Of a stretch of DNA of 64,000 bases, positions 26,870 to 35,112 are shown piece by piece. Positions within the stretch are counted from its first letter, which is position 1; every line of letters begins with the position of its first letter. The translations under genes were made by a program, and so were the position numbers. Where the stretch lies: contig NZ_JH594606.1 of assembly GCF_000243235.1 (NCBI RefSeq), forward strand, positions 1,236,023 through 1,300,022, read 5' to 3'. This DNA is from Gillisia limnaea DSM 15749. Its GTDB lineage: Bacteria; Bacteroidota; Bacteroidia; Flavobacteriales; Flavobacteriaceae. Below the pieces are notes generated by a model. It was not told the DNA's origin, made no database searches, and saw only the letters and a list, made by a program, of their open reading frames with translations.

Positions 26870-27766
26870 TTACAACTTTTTAGCAATTCGAAGTTTAGCA
26901 CTTCGGGCCCTGTTGTTTCTGTATATTTCTTCGGCAGTGGGAACTATAAGTCCTCCCGCTTTTTTAAATGGAACCGATATATTTCCGAAGAAATCCTTTT
27001 CCGGCTCCCCTTCAAAAAGACCACTCCTTATATATCTTTTAACCAGCCTGTCTTCCAGGGAATGGTAGGAAATTAGACTCAGTCTCCCCCCCTTTTTTAT
27101 AAGGTCCTCCGTTTGCAGCAAAAACTCTTTTAAAGCTTCGATTTCCTGATTAACCTCAATCCTGATAGCCTGATATATCTGAGCCAGTATTTTATGTTCT
27201 TTCTCCTTGAATAAAAAGGGCCGAAGGATTTCGTTTAAACGTTCACTGCTTTCAATAGGAGATTCTGTTCTTGCCTTTACGATTTCCGAGGCTAGCCGTG
27301 GAGCGTTCCGCAAATCGGCATACTCATAAAATATCTTTTTTAAATGATCCTCATCATATTCATTAATCACCTCAAAGGCACTCAGGCTACTTTTTTGATT
27401 CATTCTCATATCCAGTTTAGCTTCAAAACGGGTAGAAAAACCGCGTTCTGCAACATTAAACTGATGGGAGGAAACCCCAAAATCACCTAAAATCCCATCC
27501 ACTTCCTTCACCCCGTAAAATCTCAAAAACCGTTTTATGAATCTGAAATTTTCATTTATAAGAGTAAATCTGGGATCGTCAATTTTATTTTCAAGCGCAT
27601 CAAGATCCTGATCGAAGGCGTAAAGTTTTCCCTTTTCTCCCAATCTACTCAAGATCAATTTAGAATGGCCACCACCACCAAAAGTGACGTCTACATAAAC
27701 ACCATCCGGCTTTATGTTTAGGCCATCTACAGACTCCTTTAGCAATACAGGGTTATGATATTCCAT
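26870..27766 (-). CDS. rsmH: 16S rRNA (cytosine-1402-N4)-methyltransferase
   Basis: Predicted 298-residue SAM-dependent methyltransferase. The open frame runs further upstream but that part only shadows mraZ. The start at 27766 (MEYHNPVLLKE) is the family's usual start, and ATGs at 27778 and 27775 are alternatives. The SAM loop VDVTFGGGGHS is seen near residue 28, and the late SYHSLEDRLVKRY segment is characteristic. It overlaps the mraZ end by 14 bases. Confidence 0.95.
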   Translation of the reverse strand: MEYHNPVLLKESVDGLNIKPDGVYVDVTFGGGGHSKLILSRLGEKGKLYAFDQDLDALENKIDDPRFTLINENFRFIKRFLRFYGVKEVDGILGDFGVSSHQFNVAERGFSTRFEAKLDMRMNQKSSLSAFEVINEYDEDHLKKIFYEYADLRNAPRLASEIVKARTESPIESSERLNEILRPFLFKEKEHKILAQIYQAIRIEVNQEIEALKEFLLQTEDLIKKGGRLSLISYHSLEDRLVKRYIRSGLFEGEPEKDFFGNISVPFKKAGGLIVPTAEEIYRNNRARSAKLRIAKKL

Positions 27767-28220
27767 TAAATTCATCATTTCCCATGACTTCTTCGGCGAG
27801 ATCGGCAAAATCATCGGCCGCAGCGTCAATGGCATTTTCATATTTATCTTTATCCCAAATCTCAATAATGTTGATCGCCGAAGACAAAACAATCTCCTTA
27901 TCGATTTTGGCAAAACTCACAAGGTCCTTTGGGATCAACAATCTTCCATTAGCATCAACTTCCACGGTTTTCACACCTGCAGTGAACCTCCGGATGAAAT
28001 CATTATTATTCTTTTTGAATCGGTTCAACCCATTTACCTTTTGCATAAGCTTATTCCATTCATCCATTGGATATAGCTCCAGACACGGCTGAAAAACAGA
28101 GCGTTTCAAGACAAATCCATCCTGCAAAAGTGGGGACAATTGCTTTTTTAATGCTGAAGGAACCATTAACCGGCCCTTAGCATCAACTTTACATTCGTAT
28201 GTCCCTATCAGGTTTACCAC
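27753..28220 (-). CDS. mraZ: Transcriptional regulator MraZ
   Basis: Predicted 155-residue protein with two AbrB-like SpoVT repeats, shown by two VDAxGRLxxP signatures at about 13-21 and 91-99. MraZ rings bind short direct repeats upstream of the dcw cluster. The start is a GTG at 28220, the only usable start: upstream in frame are ATT and then a TAA. That GTG lies inside GAAGTGGT, which resembles the operator boxes further upstream. It is the first gene of the cluster. Confidence 0.96.
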   Translation of the reverse strand: MVNLIGTYECKVDAKGRLMVPSALKKQLSPLLQDGFVLKRSVFQPCLELYPMDEWNKLMQKVNGLNRFKKNNNDFIRRFTAGVKTVEVDANGRLLIPKDLVSFAKIDKEIVLSSAINIIEIWDKDKYENAIDAAADDFADLAEEVMGNDEFNGIS

Positions 28221-28237
28221 TTCAATTCTTTAAGTAT

Positions 28238-28245
28238 CAAATATA
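28238..28245 (-). promoter_or_regulatory. -7 promoter element of the dcw cluster
   Basis: Minus strand TATATTTG, a full match to TAnnTTTG, 17 bases before the mraZ start. The transcript leader would be only about 12 bases. No TTG -33 element is visible; the MraZ boxes occupy that place. Confidence 0.65.
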
Positions 28246-28256
28246 TTGAAATTATT

Positions 28257-28284
28257 ACCACTTTCTACCACTTTCTACCACTTT
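28257..28284 (-). promoter_or_regulatory. MraZ operator: three AAAGTGGT boxes
   Basis: On the minus strand AAAGTGGT occurs at 28264-28257, 28274-28267 and 28284-28277, at exact 10-base spacing. MraZ proteins are known to bind such GTGG-containing direct repeats at this period. The array spans the -33 region of the dcw promoter, so binding should directly control polymerase access. Confidence 0.85.
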
Positions 28285-28476
28285 GTTGATAAGTTTCTCC
28301 ACCTACTTGACTGAAACACTACTAAATAGCGCTAGTTCATTAGATTTCAGCACCTTGGTTTCCCGGGAAGAAAATTTGACTTTTTTTTCAATAATACATC
28401 CTGTTTTCAGCACAAAAGCTTTAGGTGCAAGAAGAATGGATTACGTAAAAAATGATTATACTTGTGCTTAAATCGC

Positions 28477-28484
28477 TATATTTG
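28477..28484 (+). promoter_or_regulatory. -7 promoter element of the alpha/beta hydrolase gene
   Basis: TATATTTG matches TAnnTTTG, 25 bases before the ATG; no -33 TTG at normal spacing. Confidence 0.5.
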
Positions 28485-28509
28485 CGATTGCAAACCGCAA
28501 AGGGCATAG

Positions 28510-29274
28510 ATGGAAAATAATTTACAAAAAGAAGGAAAGTTCACATACCTTGAAAAAGGAGAAGGACCTCCAATAGTTATCTTACATGGACTTATGGGCG
28601 GATTGAGTAATTTTGACGGAGTGGTAGATTACTTTCCGAAAAAAGGATATAAAGTCATTATCCCGGAATTACCATTATACAGCATGACACTCTTGCAAAC
28701 AAGTGTTCAAACATTTGCAAAATATCTTAAAGATTTTTTAAAGTTTAAAGGATATAAGGATGTTATTTTGCTTGGCAATTCCCTTGGTGGCCACATCGCA
28801 TTACTTGGAACCAAAATGTATCCGGAACTTGTAAAAGGATTGGTGATTACAGGAAGCTCGGGCTTATATGAAAATGCCATGGGCGAAAGTTACCCGCGCC
28901 GCGGAGACTACGAATTTATCAAGAAAAAAGCTCAGAATGTCTTTTATGATCCCGCAACTGCAACCAAGGAAATAGTAGATGAAGTGTATGTTACAGTAAG
29001 TGACCGTAACAAATTAATCAAAACTCTTGCTATTGCAAAAAGCGCGATTCGCCATAATATGGCAAAAGATTTACCGAAAATGAAAACCCCTACCTGCATC
29101 ATTTGGGGTAAAAATGATAATGTTACACCTCCCGAAGTAGCTCAGGATTTTGACAAATTGTTACCAGATTCCGATCTTTACTGGATCGATAAATGTGGAC
29201 ATGCCGCTATGATGGAACACCCTGATCTTTTCAATGAATTACTGCACAACTGGTTGCAAAAAAGAGGATTTTAA
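28510..29274 (+). CDS. Alpha/beta hydrolase
   Basis: Predicted 254-residue cytoplasmic hydrolase of the alpha/beta fold. The oxyanion loop HGLMGG lies near residue 26, the nucleophile elbow GNSLGG near 95, the acid aspartate in WGKNDNVTPP near 205, and the base histidine in KCGHAAMMEHP near 237. The substrate is unknown. It is divergent from mraZ and only 11 bases before engB, so the pair may be co-transcribed. Confidence 0.9.
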   Translation: MENNLQKEGKFTYLEKGEGPPIVILHGLMGGLSNFDGVVDYFPKKGYKVIIPELPLYSMTLLQTSVQTFAKYLKDFLKFKGYKDVILLGNSLGGHIALLGTKMYPELVKGLVITGSSGLYENAMGESYPRRGDYEFIKKKAQNVFYDPATATKEIVDEVYVTVSDRNKLIKTLAIAKSAIRHNMAKDLPKMKTPTCIIWGKNDNVTPPEVAQDFDKLLPDSDLYWIDKCGHAAMMEHPDLFNELLHNWLQKRGF

Positions 29275-29285
29275 GACGCTTCAAA

Positions 29286-29888
29286 ATGAAAATAAAATCT
29301 TCTGAATTTGTTATAAGCAACAGTGAAGTCAGCAAATGTCCTGACAGCAAACTTCCCGAATACGCATTTATTGGCCGAAGTAATGTAGGGAAATCCTCCC
29401 TTATCAATATGCTTACCGCTCGTAAAAGTTTAGCAAAAACATCGGGAAGGCCCGGAAAAACTCAACTTATAAATCATTTTTTGATCAATAGTGAATGGCA
29501 TCTGGTAGACCTTCCCGGATACGGGTATGCCAGGGTTTCCAAATCCATAAAAAATACCTTTCAAAAATTTATAACTGCTTATTTTGAACAAAGAGAACAA
29601 ATGTTGTGTGCGTTTGTTTTAATAGACAGCAGGCATAATGCCCAGGCAATAGATTTGGAGTTTATGCAATGGCTTGGAGAACATTCTATCCCCTTTTGCA
29701 TCATATTCACAAAAGCAGATAAACTTAAGCCAAAAGCTTTGGTGCGCAATATTGAAGCCTACAAAAACAAAATGCTGGAGTTCTGGGAGGAAATGCCAAA
29801 GCATTTTATCACGTCGGCAGAAAGCGGTGTTGGAAGAGAAGAAGTGCTTGAATATATTGAAAACCTAAATAATCAATTCATAAAGTAG
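29286..29888 (+). CDS. engB: Ribosome biogenesis GTPase EngB/YsxC
   Basis: Predicted 200-residue TRAFAC GTPase needed for large-subunit assembly. GTPase motifs in order: GRSNVGKSS (about 31-39), the switch threonine in SGRPGKTQ, DLPGYG (about 76-81), TKADK (about 141-145) and the SAxSG-type ITSAESG. The length is normal. Confidence 0.97.
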   Translation: MKIKSSEFVISNSEVSKCPDSKLPEYAFIGRSNVGKSSLINMLTARKSLAKTSGRPGKTQLINHFLINSEWHLVDLPGYGYARVSKSIKNTFQKFITAYFEQREQMLCAFVLIDSRHNAQAIDLEFMQWLGEHSIPFCIIFTKADKLKPKALVRNIEAYKNKMLEFWEEMPKHFITSAESGVGREEVLEYIENLNNQFIK

Positions 29889-30001
29889 CCCGCACAATTT
29901 TTTTCTGAAACGAATCACGGATCAATTATTTCAATATCCCTTATTTACATCATCTATTTACATCATCGTATAATTGATGTCTGAATTTTGAAATTCAGGC
30001 A

Positions 30002-30046
30002 ACAAAAAAACTGTCAGAAAAAATGATTTCCAACAGTTTTTTTTGT
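30002..30046. terminator. Shared terminator of engB and rpsT
   Basis: ACAAAAAAACTGT (30002-30014) pairs with ACAGTTTTTTTTGT (30034 on). A and T runs flank it on both sides, so it can act in both directions for these convergent genes. Confidence 0.75.
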
Positions 30047-30069
30047 AATAAAATCAAACTTTATACAAC

Positions 30070-30318
30070 CTATAATGCAGCAACGTGTTTTGCAAGTTTA
30101 GATTTAAGGTTAGAAGCCTTATTATCATGAATGATGTTCTTCTTAGCCAATTTATCTATCATAGATACCACAGATGGATAAAGTGTTTCAGCTTCTTTCT
30201 TATCGGCCTCGCGCAATTTTTTGATCGCGTTTCTGGTAGTTTTATGCTGGTAGCGGTTACGTAGACGTTTTACGTCATTGCTACGAATTCTTTTTAACGC
30301 TGACTTATGATTTGCCAT
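30070..30318 (-). CDS. rpsT: 30S ribosomal protein S20
   Basis: Predicted 82-residue basic protein that starts [14 protein letters not shown], typical of S20, and ends [12 protein letters not shown]. It binds 16S rRNA during early small-subunit assembly. It lies 29 bases beyond a tRNA-Glu gene on the same strand with no promoter motif between, so it is probably expressed from the tRNA promoter at 30594. Confidence 0.97.
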   Translation of the reverse strand: MANHKSALKRIRSNDVKRLRNRYQHKTTRNAIKKLREADKKEAETLYPSVVSMIDKLAKKNIIHDNKASNLKSKLAKHVAAL

Positions 30319-30347
30319 TACAAATAATTTAATTAAATTTTTTAAAG

Positions 30348-30419
30348 TAGTCCGTAGGGGAATCGAACCCCTGTTACCAGGATGAAAACCTGGCGTCCTA
30401 ACCCCTAGACGAACGGACC
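30348..30419 (-). tRNA. tRNA-Glu (anticodon TTC), copy 1
   Basis: The 72-base minus-strand cloverleaf has acceptor GGTCCGT/ACGGACT, anticodon stem CCAGG/CCTGG and loop TTTTCAT with anticodon TTC. CCA is not encoded. It is identical to the copy at 30501. Confidence 0.97.
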
Positions 30420-30500
30420 ATTATCGTTACAAAAAGGAGCCTACCTTTCGGCAGACACACTTGCCTCTCAACAAGCTGTTGCAATTTAAAATTGCTATCG

Positions 30501-30572
30501 TAGTCCGTAGGGGAATCGAACCCCTGTTACCAGGATGAAAACCTGGCGTCCTAACCCCTAGACGAACGGACC
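30501..30572 (-). tRNA. tRNA-Glu (anticodon TTC), copy 2
   Basis: Identical in sequence to the copy at 30348; promoter-proximal. The 81-base spacer between the two contains the near-palindrome GCAATTTAAAATTGC. Confidence 0.97.
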
Positions 30573-30593
30573 ATTTTTTCTTTAACGCGGATG

Positions 30594-30623
30594 CAAAAAT
30601 ACAACTATTTTTTAATGCCGCAA
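30594..30623 (-). promoter_or_regulatory. tRNA-Glu/rpsT promoter
   Basis: Minus strand TTG (30623-30621), 19 bases, then TATTTTTG (30601-30594). Both spacing and sequence match the Bacteroidota sigma-A promoter. It lies 21 bases upstream of the first tRNA-Glu. Confidence 0.8.
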
Positions 30624-30871
30624 ATGTTGATCTATCTTTTTCTGAAAAAAATGCAAAATAGATAAAACCTTATTTTTTTGAGCATCGCAAGAATATTTCA
30701 AATCAACTTTAAACGCCTAATTATTAGCCTTCCCACAGTGCTAGGTACAAATTCATCTAATTTATAGCCGCTTTGTTTTTTTGATGAATTTGGAAATCCC
30801 GAAACCTCTTCAGGTAAATAAGAAAAAAATGCTCCCTTCAAAAAAGAATAAACATCATTTCTTAATAAGCT

Positions 30872-32350
30872 TTAATAAGCCTTTGCAAATAGAACTCTTT
30901 GAGAGGAAGGATTTCCTGTTAGGATACATTTCCCATCTTCCATTTTGCCATCTATTGGGATAAGTCTTATGGTAGCTTTTGTTTTATCTTTAATCTTCAA
31001 CTCGGTTTCTGAAGTCCCATCCCAATGAGCAGAGATAAATCCACCTTTAGTTTCCAGAACCTCTTTAAATTCCTCAAAATTTTCAACTTCGGTAATATGA
31101 GAATCCCTGTAATTCTTTGCTCTCTCAAATAGGTTTTCCTGAATCTCTATCATTAACCCCTTCACTTTTTCCACTACCATGTCCTGAGGAACGACCTCTT
31201 TGCTTAAAGTATCTCTTCTGGCAAGCTCTACGCTGCCCTTTTCCAAATCCTTAGGCCCTATTGCGATTCTTACCGGGACGCCCTGTAATTCATACTGTGC
31301 AAATTTCCAGCCCGGTTTGTACGTATCCCGATTATCAAATTTTACCGAAATCCCTACTTCTCTAAGTTTTTCGGCCATCTCATTTGCTACTACCGAAATT
31401 TGCTCCAACTGCTCTTCCCCTTTGTAAATTGGAACTATAACCACCTGAATAGGCGCCAAATTTGGTGGCAAAACCAACCCCTGATCATCACTATGCGTCA
31501 TGATAAGAGCACCAATCAATCTGGTTGAAACGCCCCAGGAAGTAGCCCATACGTATTCCTGCTTTCCTTCTTTTGATGTGAATTTCACATCAAAAGCTTT
31601 CGCGAAATTTTGACCCAAAAAGTGGGATGTCCCGGCCTGAAGAGCCTTTCCATCCTGCATAAGCGCTTCTATACAATACGTTTCCAGGGCTCCTGCAAAG
31701 CGTTCATTTTCTGATTTGACCCCTTTTATCACCGGGATAGCCATAAAATTCTCGACAAATTCAGCATAAATATTATTCATTTGTTCCGCTTCGGCTATCG
31801 CTTCCAATTTGGTTTCATGAGCGGTGTGCCCCTCCTGCCATAAAAATTCAGCAGTCCTTAGGAATAATCTCGTACGCATCTCCCAACGAACAACGTTTGC
31901 CCATTGATTGATAAGAATAGGCAAATCTCTGTATGACTGCACCCAACCCTTATAGGTATTCCATATAATCGCTTCAGAAGTAGGCCTAACAATGAGCTCT
32001 TCTTCCAGTTTTGCCTCGGGATCAACGATGAGTTTGGACGGGTTATCCGGATCTGTTTTTAGCCTGTAATGAGTTACTACCGCACATTCTTTGGCAAATC
32101 CTTCTGCATTTTTCTCTTCAGCCTCAAAAAGACTCTTGGGAACAAAAAGTGGGAAATAGGCATTTTGATGACCTGTTGCCTTGAACATTCTGTCTAATTC
32201 TGCCTGCATTTTCTCCCAGATCGCGTATCCATAGGGCTTTATAACCATACATCCGCGAACAGCCGAATTTTCGGCTAAATCTGCAGTTACTACTAATTCG
32301 TTATACCACCGGGAATAGTCTTCCTTACGTGTAGTTAATTTCTTACTCAT
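30872..32350 (-). CDS. proS: Proline--tRNA ligase (eukaryote/archaeal-like type)
   Basis: Predicted 492-residue class II synthetase that charges tRNA-Pro. It is of the shorter type lacking the bacterial INS editing insertion, as usual for Bacteroidota. Class II motifs include the [20 protein letters not shown] segment (about 160-180), and the [14 protein letters not shown] motif 3 lies near 280. The C-terminal anticodon domain and ending VLFAKAY are typical of the family. The roughly 300 bases downstream (30573-30871) hold only the tRNA promoter and AT-rich sequence. Confidence 0.96.
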   Translation of the reverse strand: MSKKLTTRKEDYSRWYNELVVTADLAENSAVRGCMVIKPYGYAIWEKMQAELDRMFKATGHQNAYFPLFVPKSLFEAEEKNAEGFAKECAVVTHYRLKTDPDNPSKLIVDPEAKLEEELIVRPTSEAIIWNTYKGWVQSYRDLPILINQWANVVRWEMRTRLFLRTAEFLWQEGHTAHETKLEAIAEAEQMNNIYAEFVENFMAIPVIKGVKSENERFAGALETYCIEALMQDGKALQAGTSHFLGQNFAKAFDVKFTSKEGKQEYVWATSWGVSTRLIGALIMTHSDDQGLVLPPNLAPIQVVIVPIYKGEEQLEQISVVANEMAEKLREVGISVKFDNRDTYKPGWKFAQYELQGVPVRIAIGPKDLEKGSVELARRDTLSKEVVPQDMVVEKVKGLMIEIQENLFERAKNYRDSHITEVENFEEFKEVLETKGGFISAHWDGTSETELKIKDKTKATIRLIPIDGKMEDGKCILTGNPSSQRVLFAKAY

Positions 32351-32433
32351 TTTCTATATATTGGCATAAATATTGCAACTTTTAACAATGTTGTGTCTAT
32401 GTTAAAGGTGCAACTAGTTAGCGCAAAACTAAC

Positions 32434-32441
32434 TATTTTTG
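32434..32441 (+). promoter_or_regulatory. -7 promoter element of the lipoprotein gene
   Basis: TATTTTTG matches TAnnTTTG, 28 bases before the ATG at 32470. Confidence 0.55.
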
Positions 32442-32469
32442 TAATGTTCAACAATAAAAAACACAGCTA

Positions 32470-33534
32470 ATGGAACTTTCTAATATTATTTTAAAGAAGA
32501 TACTTTTTTTCATGGCTCCTGTGTCTTTTCTTTTGTTGGCATCTTGTGGCTCCTACGAGTATTCCGGTTATGAACGTGACGGGATTTACGGAGAGACCAA
32601 TCGCACTTACCAGGAGCAGGAACAAAATGCAACCCAAGACAGCAACAGCAGTTATTATAAAAATTTATTTTCAGAAGAAGTAGCACTTTACGGCGAAGTA
32701 CTCGCTGAAGGTGCCATCTTTACAGATGTTGAAGGATATACCTCTACAGGGGACTATGATCCTTCTAATGCAAATCAATCCAATTATCAGGGCGGTAATG
32801 CTCCCTGGGGAGAGGATCCAGACCAGTACACGGTCAACTTTTACAATTTAGGATTTAATGGTGGTTTATACAATCCCTTTTGGGGAGGTGGAATTTACGC
32901 GTTTGATCCTTATTGGGGGCCTGGCTTTTATGGTCCAGGATTTTATGGGCCAGGATATTGGGGCCCTTGGGGTATAGGAAGCAGAGGATTCTTTCCAAAT
33001 CATTTTGGATTCGGATTCGGTGTCCACCCTTTTATTTATGGAGGATATGGGTATTACAATCCGTATAATTTCCACGGAAACAGATACGATAATTACAGGA
33101 ATAACGTTGCCTATAATACAGGTAGAAGAAATTCTGTTTCAAACTTTAGAAACAACAGGGTAGAGAATTTAAGAAATGCAACCTCCTTAGGTGATAGGGG
33201 AAGAAGCTCCAGTTACTCCAGAAGTATTCGGAATTTGAGAAATTCAAACGACGATTATGGAATTTCCAGAAGAACCTATTCCAGAGAATATCAAACCAGA
33301 TCCAATACAAATAGTCCTTACAGATCAAATCGATCAGGGACGATCAATAGATCATCCCGAAGTGGCGATACGTATTCCAGGTCTTCAAATAATACCAGAA
33401 GCTCCGGAACAGTAAGGTCTTCATCACCAACCAGAAGTTCTGGTACGGTTAGAAGTTCAAGTAATACCGGTAGAAGTTCCGGTAGTACCAGATCATCTTC
33501 AGGAGGAAGTTCTTCCAGAGGAAGAGGAAACTAA
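32470..33534 (+). CDS. Low-complexity lipoprotein (Gly/Tyr-rich, then Arg/Ser-rich)
   Basis: A 354-residue predicted lipoprotein of unknown function with lipobox LLLASC (cysteine 26). The middle (about 140-185) is rich in Gly, Tyr, Phe, Pro and Trp, with FYGPGFYGPGYWGPWG-type repeats. The last 130 residues are almost entirely Arg, Ser, Asn, Thr and Gly, with a repeated RSSGTVRSSS unit. Similar proteins occur in flavobacteria under vague names, and no enzymatic motif is present. It could be a surface or matrix protein. It lies 29 bases before a FadL-like porin gene, perhaps in one operon. Confidence 0.8.
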   Translation: MELSNIILKKILFFMAPVSFLLLASCGSYEYSGYERDGIYGETNRTYQEQEQNATQDSNSSYYKNLFSEEVALYGEVLAEGAIFTDVEGYTSTGDYDPSNANQSNYQGGNAPWGEDPDQYTVNFYNLGFNGGLYNPFWGGGIYAFDPYWGPGFYGPGFYGPGYWGPWGIGSRGFFPNHFGFGFGVHPFIYGGYGYYNPYNFHGNRYDNYRNNVAYNTGRRNSVSNFRNNRVENLRNATSLGDRGRSSSYSRSIRNLRNSNDDYGISRRTYSREYQTRSNTNSPYRSNRSGTINRSSRSGDTYSRSSNNTRSSGTVRSSSPTRSSGTVRSSSNTGRSSGSTRSSSGGSSSRGRGN

Positions 33535-33563
33535 AATAGGATTTAAAAGTGATTTAAAATTTT

Positions 33564-35075
33564 ATGAAAAATCTATATACCTTAGTCATAGCCTTATTGG
33601 CTATGACTTTTTCACAGGCACAGGATATTACTGATGCGGTAAGATATTCTTCAGAAGAACTTACAGGGACTGCAAGATTTAGAGCTATGAGTGGTGCCTT
33701 TGGGGCGTTGGGCGGAGACCTATCTGCACTGGATATAAATCCAGCAGGATCGGCTGTTTTTTTGAACAGTTTCGCTACGGTTACTCTCAATTACAATCAA
33801 CGAAATAACGATACCCGATATTTCAACGGAATCACCTCCAACGAAAATTCTGAGATCAATTTTGACCAGGCAGGAGCTGTTTTGGTTTTTAACAGTAGGG
33901 ATCCTGAAACCAAATGGGGGAAATTTACTTTAGGAGTTAACTATTCTCAAACCAACAATTTTGATGATAATTATGTTGCCCTTGGAACAAGCTCTACCTC
34001 CATTGACGAATATTTTTTAGGGTATGCCGATGGAATTCCACTGGAGTTTCTTGAAACCCTTGAAAATGAAACCATAACCGATCTTTATCGATTTTTGGGT
34101 GAAGATCAGGGGTTTGGCGCACAACAGGCATTTCTTGGATTTCGGGGCTTTATTCTAAATCCTGTTTCCAACGATATAGAAAACACTTCATATACTTCAG
34201 CACTAGGATCTGGCAGTTTTAATCAGGAATATTCGCTTGCTTCCACAGGGTTAAACGGAAAATTCTCTTTTAACTTTGCTTCAGAATTTAATGATTTTCT
34301 CTATTTAGGAGCCAACTTAAATTCCCACTTTTTAAATTACGATCGGGGAACGCGCCTTATTGAAACAAACAATAACCCTGGCAGCGAAACAAACGAAGTT
34401 ATTTTTACCAATAATTTGAGCACCACCGGAAATGGATTTTCTTTCCAGCTGGGAGGCATCGCTAAATTAAATGAAACTTTCAGGGTAGGACTTTCTTACG
34501 AATCCCCAACCTGGTTTACAATTTCCGAACAAACAACCCAGCGTTTGGAGACCTTTAGCAATGAATTCAATGAAAGGATTGTGGTAAATCCTAATGTTGT
34601 AAATATATATCCAGATTACAGATTAAAAACCCCAGGAAAACTAACCGGAAGTTTAGCAGTTTTATTTGGTACGACCGGGCTTATTAGTTTCGATTACTCC
34701 TATAAAGATTATTCCAGTACAGAATTACGACCAACCGGTGATCCGGAATTCATGTTTCAAAACAATTTGATTTCTACTGATTTAAAAGCTGCATCAACCT
34801 ATAGATTTGGCGGAGAATATAGATTGCAGGACTGGAGTTTAAGAGGTGGATACCGTTTTGAAGAAAGCCCTTATGAAAATGAAGCAACCCTTGGCAATCT
34901 AAATGGCTATTCCCTGGGTTTAGGCTATAACTTTGGAAATATTAAACTAGACTTGGCCTATGATAATACTAAAAGAACAGATAATCCTCAATTATATCAG
35001 GTAGGTTTAACCAACCAGGCGAATATACAAAGGGATTTTTCCAGTGTCATTCTTTCCTTAAGCTTTGGAATTTAA
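33564..35075 (+). CDS. FadL/OmpP1-like outer membrane transport protein
   Basis: Predicted 503-residue outer membrane beta-barrel with a signal peptide ending about residue 20 (TFSQAQ). The N-terminal segment ARFRAMSGAFGALGGDLSALDINPAG is a strong signature of the OMPP1/FadL/TodX family in Bacteroidota, and the rest alternates in the way of a barrel, ending VILSLSFGI with a terminal aromatic-containing strand. The family takes up hydrophobic compounds; the ligand is unknown here. Confidence 0.88.
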   Translation: MKNLYTLVIALLAMTFSQAQDITDAVRYSSEELTGTARFRAMSGAFGALGGDLSALDINPAGSAVFLNSFATVTLNYNQRNNDTRYFNGITSNENSEINFDQAGAVLVFNSRDPETKWGKFTLGVNYSQTNNFDDNYVALGTSSTSIDEYFLGYADGIPLEFLETLENETITDLYRFLGEDQGFGAQQAFLGFRGFILNPVSNDIENTSYTSALGSGSFNQEYSLASTGLNGKFSFNFASEFNDFLYLGANLNSHFLNYDRGTRLIETNNNPGSETNEVIFTNNLSTTGNGFSFQLGGIAKLNETFRVGLSYESPTWFTISEQTTQRLETFSNEFNERIVVNPNVVNIYPDYRLKTPGKLTGSLAVLFGTTGLISFDYSYKDYSSTELRPTGDPEFMFQNNLISTDLKAASTYRFGGEYRLQDWSLRGGYRFEESPYENEATLGNLNGYSLGLGYNFGNIKLDLAYDNTKRTDNPQLYQVGLTNQANIQRDFSSVILSLSFGI

Positions 35076-35085
35076 ATTAATAAAC

Positions 35086-35112
35086 AGTCCGGACTTCAAC
35101 CAAGTCCGGACT
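35086..35112. terminator. Shared terminator between porin and T9SS-type gene
   Basis: AGTCCGGACTT (35086-35096) pairs exactly with AAGTCCGGACT (35102-35112) across a 5-base loop. It lies between two convergent genes and touches the stop codon of the minus-strand gene. Confidence 0.65.

Noticed and set aside
27767-27913. Longer N-terminus for RsmH
   Set aside because: The added residues only mirror the overlapping mraZ gene in another frame and have no family likeness.
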